In this document: piece by piece, positions 61,102 to 64,000 of the stretch
Layout: each line of letters opens with the position of its first letter
Numbering within the stretch: position 1 is the first letter of the stretch
Source: Kitasatospora fiedleri
GTDB taxonomy: Bacteria > Actinomycetota > Actinomycetes > Streptomycetales > Streptomycetaceae
Direction of reading: 5' to 3'
NCBI RefSeq assembly: GCF_948472415.1
Contig: NZ_OX419519.1
Coordinates: 5,795,001-5,859,000, forward strand
Length of the DNA: 64,000 bases
Made by a program: the position numbers and the translations under genes
Notes under the pieces: model-generated
Database searches by the model: none
What the model was told of the DNA's origin: nothing
What the model saw: the letters and a program-made list of their open reading frames with translations, nothing else

Positions 61102-63198
61102 ATGCGCACCGACCTCACCACCTCCCCCTCCACCCCCACCTCCGCGGCTGCCGCCATTGCCGCCGTCGCCGCGGTCCGCAACCTCGGCATCCTCGCCCAC
61201 GTGGACGCCGGGAAGACCACCGTCACCGAGCGAATCCTGTTCCTGACCGGGGCGGTCCACAAGCGCGGCGAGGTGCACGAGGGCACCACCGTCACCGACT
61301 TCGACCCGCAGGAGCGCGACCGCGGCATCACCATCTTCGCCGCCGCCGTCAGCTGCCGGTGGGACGGCCACCTGCTCAACCTGATCGACACCCCCGGCCA
61401 CGTCGACTTCGCGGACGAGGTGGAGCGCTCGCTGCGCGTGCTGGACGGCGCGGTGGCGGTGTTCGACGCGGTCGCGGGCGTCGAGCCGCAGAGCGAGTCG
61501 GTGTGGCGGCAGGCGGACCGGCACGGCGTGCCGCGGATCGCGTTCGTCAACAAGATGGACCGGCCCGGCGCCGACCTGGACGCCGCCGTCGCCTCGATCC
61601 GGGAGAAGCTCCACCCGGCGCCGCTGGCCGTGCAGTTGCCGATCGGCCGGGAGGGTGCCTTCACCGGCGTGGTCGACCTGGTCGGGATGCGCGCACTGAC
61701 CTGGCCGGCCGGCGCCGCACCCGGCGAAGGCTGCCAAGTCGGCGACGTGCCGGAGGAGTTGGCGCAGGAGGCGGGACGGCGGCGGCAGGCCCTCGCGGAG
61801 GCGGTGGCCGAACTGCACCCGGCGGCGCTGGAGGAGTACTGCGCCACCGGCACCCTCACCCCCGGCGCGCTCACCGACGCGCTGCGCCGGCTCACCGGCA
61901 GCGGACAGGCGGTGGTGGTGCTGTGCGGCGCCGCGTACCGCGACCGCGGGGTCGAACCGCTGCTGGACGCGGTGACCGCGTACCTGCCGTCGCCGCTGGA
62001 CGTCCCGCCGGTGCGCGGGGAGTTCGACGGCGCACCGCAGGAACGCGCCGCCGATCCCGAACAGCCGTTCTCCGCGCTGGTGTTCAAGGTCACCGCGAGC
62101 ACCACCGGGCGGCTCGTCGGCCTGCGGATCTACTCCGGCACGCTCCGGAAGGGGGACACCGTGCTCGACGCGCGCACCGGGCGCACCGAGCGGATCGGCC
62201 GTATCCTGCGGGTGCAGGCCGACCGGCACACCGAGACCGACACCGCGGCGGCCGGCGACATCGTCGCCGTGGTCGGGCCGAAGGGCGCCCGGGCCGGCAC
62301 CACACTGTGCGACCCGCGGGCCCCGCTGGTGCTCGAACCGGCCGTCGCCGCCGACCCGGTGGTGACCGTCGCGGTCGAGGCCCGCCGCTCGGCGGACACC
62401 GACCGGCTGGCCGCCGCGCTGGCCCGGCTCACCGAGGAGGACCCGTCCCTGGTGGCCGGCACCGATCCGGAGGGCGGGCGGCGGACGCTGTCCGGCCTGG
62501 GCGAACTGCACCTGGAGGTCGCGGTGGAGAAGCTGCGCCGCGCTGGGCTGGAGGTCGCCGTCGGCCGGCCCCGGGTCGCGTACCGGGAGACCCTCGCCGC
62601 GGCGGTCACCGGCCTCGTCCTGCGGCACGTCAAACAGGACGGCGGCTCCGGGCAGTTCGCGCACATCGTGGTCGACGTCGCCCCGCTCGGCGAACCCGGC
62701 GCGGACGGCTTCGAGTTCCGCTCCACCGTCACCGGCGGGCGGGTGCCGCCGGAGTTCGTGCAGGCCGTCGAGGCGGGCTGCCGGGACGCCCTCGCGGACG
62801 GCCCGCTCGGCCACCCGGTCACCGGGGTCCGGGTCACCCTCACCGACGGGGCGACCCACGTCAAGGACTCCTCCGACCTGGCGTTCCGCACCGCCGGACG
62901 GCTCGCCCTGCGCGAGGCGCTGCGGCGCGGCGGCCCGCTGCTGCTGGAGCCCGTCGCGGAGGTCACCGCGACGGTGCCGCCGGAGAGCGTCGGCGGCGTC
63001 CTCGGCGACCTGTCCGCCCGCCGCGGCCGGGTGCACGGCTCCGCGCCGCGCGGCGGCGGCGCGGTGCTGACGGCGACCGTCCCGCTGGCCGAACTCTTCG
63101 GCTACGCGGGCGCGTTGCGCGGACGCACGCAGGGCCGGGGCACCTTCACCACCCGGCCGGCCGGGTACGCCCCGGCGCCGCGGGCGCAGCAGCGGTAG
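61102..63198 (+). CDS. Elongation factor G paralogue
   Basis: A 698-residue translational GTPase of the EF-G class. The G1 motif is GILAHVDAGKTTVTERILF, the switch region is DRGITIFAAAV, G3 is DTPGHVDF, and G4 is NKMD. Domains II-V follow (FKVTASTTGRLVGLRIYSG, then LSGLGELHLEVAVEKLR and SSDLAFRTAGRLALREALRR). It is not next to the str operon genes, so it is a second, non-housekeeping EF-G. Close tetracycline ribosomal-protection proteins are also EF-G-like, and I cannot separate these with certainty from sequence alone. ATG 61102 starts MRTDLTTSPS. Confidence 0.88.
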   Translation: MRTDLTTSPSTPTSAAAAIAAVAAVRNLGILAHVDAGKTTVTERILFLTGAVHKRGEVHEGTTVTDFDPQERDRGITIFAAAVSCRWDGHLLNLIDTPGHVDFADEVERSLRVLDGAVAVFDAVAGVEPQSESVWRQADRHGVPRIAFVNKMDRPGADLDAAVASIREKLHPAPLAVQLPIGREGAFTGVVDLVGMRALTWPAGAAPGEGCQVGDVPEELAQEAGRRRQALAEAVAELHPAALEEYCATGTLTPGALTDALRRLTGSGQAVVVLCGAAYRDRGVEPLLDAVTAYLPSPLDVPPVRGEFDGAPQERAADPEQPFSALVFKVTASTTGRLVGLRIYSGTLRKGDTVLDARTGRTERIGRILRVQADRHTETDTAAAGDIVAVVGPKGARAGTTLCDPRAPLVLEPAVAADPVVTVAVEARRSADTDRLAAALARLTEEDPSLVAGTDPEGGRRTLSGLGELHLEVAVEKLRRAGLEVAVGRPRVAYRETLAAAVTGLVLRHVKQDGGSGQFAHIVVDVAPLGEPGADGFEFRSTVTGGRVPPEFVQAVEAGCRDALADGPLGHPVTGVRVTLTDGATHVKDSSDLAFRTAGRLALREALRRGGPLLLEPVAEVTATVPPESVGGVLGDLSARRGRVHGSAPRGGGAVLTATVPLAELFGYAGALRGRTQGRGTFTTRPAGYAPAPRAQQR

Positions 63199-63232
63199 CG
63201 GTCGCGCCCCGTCCTGTCCCGTTCCGTCCCGT

Positions 63233-63249
63233 CCCGCCGCAACGGCGGG
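63233..63249. terminator. Short hairpin between convergent genes
   Basis: A 7-bp perfect stem (63233-63239 with 63243-63249) and 3-base loop, 34 bases after the EF-G-like stop, in front of the converging regulator. Weak evidence. Confidence 0.4.
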
Positions 63250-63291
63250 GCGGGGTGGGGCAGGGCCGGGGGCGGTGCCGTTTCGCCGGTC

Positions 63292-64000
63292 TCAGCGCAG
63301 CCAGCCGCGTTCGGCGGCCCGGGCCCCGGCCTGGAAGCGGCTGCGGGCGCCGAGCACCTCCAGCGCCTCGGCGGCCAGCCGCCGGACGGTCCGCTCGGAG
63401 ACGCCGAGTTTCCGGGCCGCCACCACGTCGGTGTCACCCTGCTGGAGGATTCGCAGCAGCGTGTAGTGCTGCGCGGTCAGGCCGTTGCGGTCGCGGCCCC
63501 GGGGGTGGCACAGCGGCGCGGCGCCGTGCCACAGCCCGTCGAACAGCGCGCCCAGCGCGGCGACCGGCCCGGGCCCGTGCAGCACGGTGGCGGTGTCCGC
63601 CCGTCCCGGATCGAGCGGCAGCACCGCGGTCTCCCGGTCCAGCACCACCATGCGCAGCGGCAGCGCGGACACCGTCCGCACCTGCCCGCCGAGCCCGACC
63701 AGCCGCCGCGCGTACGCCACGGCGGACGGATCGCCGCGCACCGCGTCCACCACCAGCACGCGCAACTCGACGCCGCGGCCCAGCAGTTCCTCGTCCCAGC
63801 GCTGCTCCGCCACCCCGGTCGGCCGCCCGCTGCCCGGACGGAACGCCAGCACCTGGGCGACCGCCCCCGCGCCGAGTTCGGCCAGCCGGCCGCGGACGGC
63901 GTCCGCCCCGACCAACTGCTCGGCCAGCTCCCCGGCCCGTTCCTCGGCTCGTTCCTCGGCTCGTTCTCCGGCTCGTTCTCCGGCTCGGGTCGGCCGGCCG
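63292..64000 (-). CDS. LuxR-type regulator, 5' end outside the window
   Basis: The C-terminal part of a regulator. The frame stays open to the window edge, with no start needed before 64000, so the gene continues outside. A Leu/Glu/Arg-rich heptad-like stretch (RAGERAGERAEERAEERAGE) precedes a sensor-like region. The LuxR HTH is at the end: TAQHYTLLRILQQGDTDVVA, KLGVSERTVRRLAAEALEVL and RSRFQAGARAAERGWLR. GTG 63915 is a possible internal start but leaves the heptad region out. Its end is like that of the regulator at 29972. It converges on the EF-G-like gene. Confidence 0.75.
   Translation of the reverse strand, partial: GRPTRAGERAGERAEERAEERAGELAEQLVGADAVRGRLAELGAGAVAQVLAFRPGSGRPTGVAEQRWDEELLGRGVELRVLVVDAVRGDPSAVAYARRLVGLGGQVRTVSALPLRMVVLDRETAVLPLDPGRADTATVLHGPGPVAALGALFDGLWHGAAPLCHPRGRDRNGLTAQHYTLLRILQQGDTDVVAARKLGVSERTVRRLAAEALEVLGARSRFQAGARAAERGWLR
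63939..63986 (-). repeat. Four tandem 12-bp repeats in the regulator
   Basis: Units at 63939, 63951, 63963 and 63975, alternating GTTCCTCGGCTC and GTTCTCCGGCTC on the plus strand. They encode GERA/EERA repeats in the N-terminal region of the regulator. Possibly a coiled-coil extension that varies in length. Confidence 0.85.

Overview
The window is very GC-rich, with GC-biased third codon positions, GTG/TTG starts, few T-tract terminators and Tat/lipoprotein secretion signals. The gene content is a Streptomyces-type chromosomal core: rrn operon end, tlyA-nadK-recN, pyrG, ald, parA-scpA-scpB, rluB-type synthase, tyrA-cmk-der, then an rpf gene. This points to a streptomycete (Streptomyces, Kitasatospora or a close relative). 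I see no phage, transposase, CRISPR array or tRNA.

Layout. 1-1563: 3' part of a 23S rRNA gene and a complete 5S gene with a strong terminator. 1.8-10.9 kb: an Arg/Gly-repeat TPR protein, a DUF1015 protein, a small TPR protein, a HAD-IIA phosphatase, an SCP2-like protein, an Ala/Lys-rich histone-H1-like protein, tlyA and nadK. 11-18.4 kb: a MocR-type regulator divergent from a YczE-like membrane protein, recN, a GT4 glycosyltransferase and a GH15 glycoside hydrolase. 18.7-24.7 kb: pyrG, a NUDIX hydrolase, a P-loop/TPR STAND-like protein and ald. 25-29.8 kb: a chromosome-organisation cluster, ParA, an overlapping small protein, ScpA, ScpB and an RluB-type pseudouridine synthase. 30-35.1 kb: a TrmB/LuxR-type regulator, a DUF952 protein and a coupled pair of DUF4139 proteins. 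35.3-39 kb: tyrA with a duplicated 3' end, cmk, der. 39-47.3 kb: two conserved actinobacterial proteins, two Rpf/transglycosylase proteins (one after a 640-base leader), DUF4865, an MBL-fold protein, an AlkB-like dioxygenase, TesB-like thioesterase and a DUF1684 protein. 47.3-51.9 kb: LacI-family regulator, class A beta-lactamase, a small conserved protein, RecQ-type helicase. 52-60.5 kb: a beta-1,3-glucan utilisation locus, with a secreted GH81 glucanase divergent from a sugar ABC importer and a GH1 beta-glucosidase. 61-64 kb: an EF-G paralogue and a LuxR-type regulator cut by the window edge.

The glucan locus reads as a unit. GH81 would cut beta-1,3-glucan outside the cell, the lipoprotein and two permeases would import oligosaccharides, and GH1 would hydrolyse them inside. 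Two identical 14-bp palindromes lie between the divergent arms, and a near-identical one sits in front of the LacI-family gene 8 kb away. The same LacI regulator may therefore control itself and the locus.

Two observations stand out. First, eight loci each read through cleanly if one or two single bases are restored in a G/C-rich run: 8.87, 39.1-39.6, 42.62, 42.78, 44.1-44.3, 49.69, 58.66 and 59.13 kb. That looks like a systematic indel problem in this sequence more than real gene decay, and the reading frames given for those genes should be used with that in mind. Second, there is recent small-scale duplication: an 18-bp tandem copy of a ribosome-binding site plus start, a roughly 159-bp copy of the tyrA 3' end, five 16-bp repeats between tesB and the DUF1684 gene, and long RGG-like repeats next to the rRNA operon. 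No clearly new multi-gene defence or biosynthetic system is visible. The least explained units are the ParA partner protein, the DUF4139 pair and the RGG/TPR protein.
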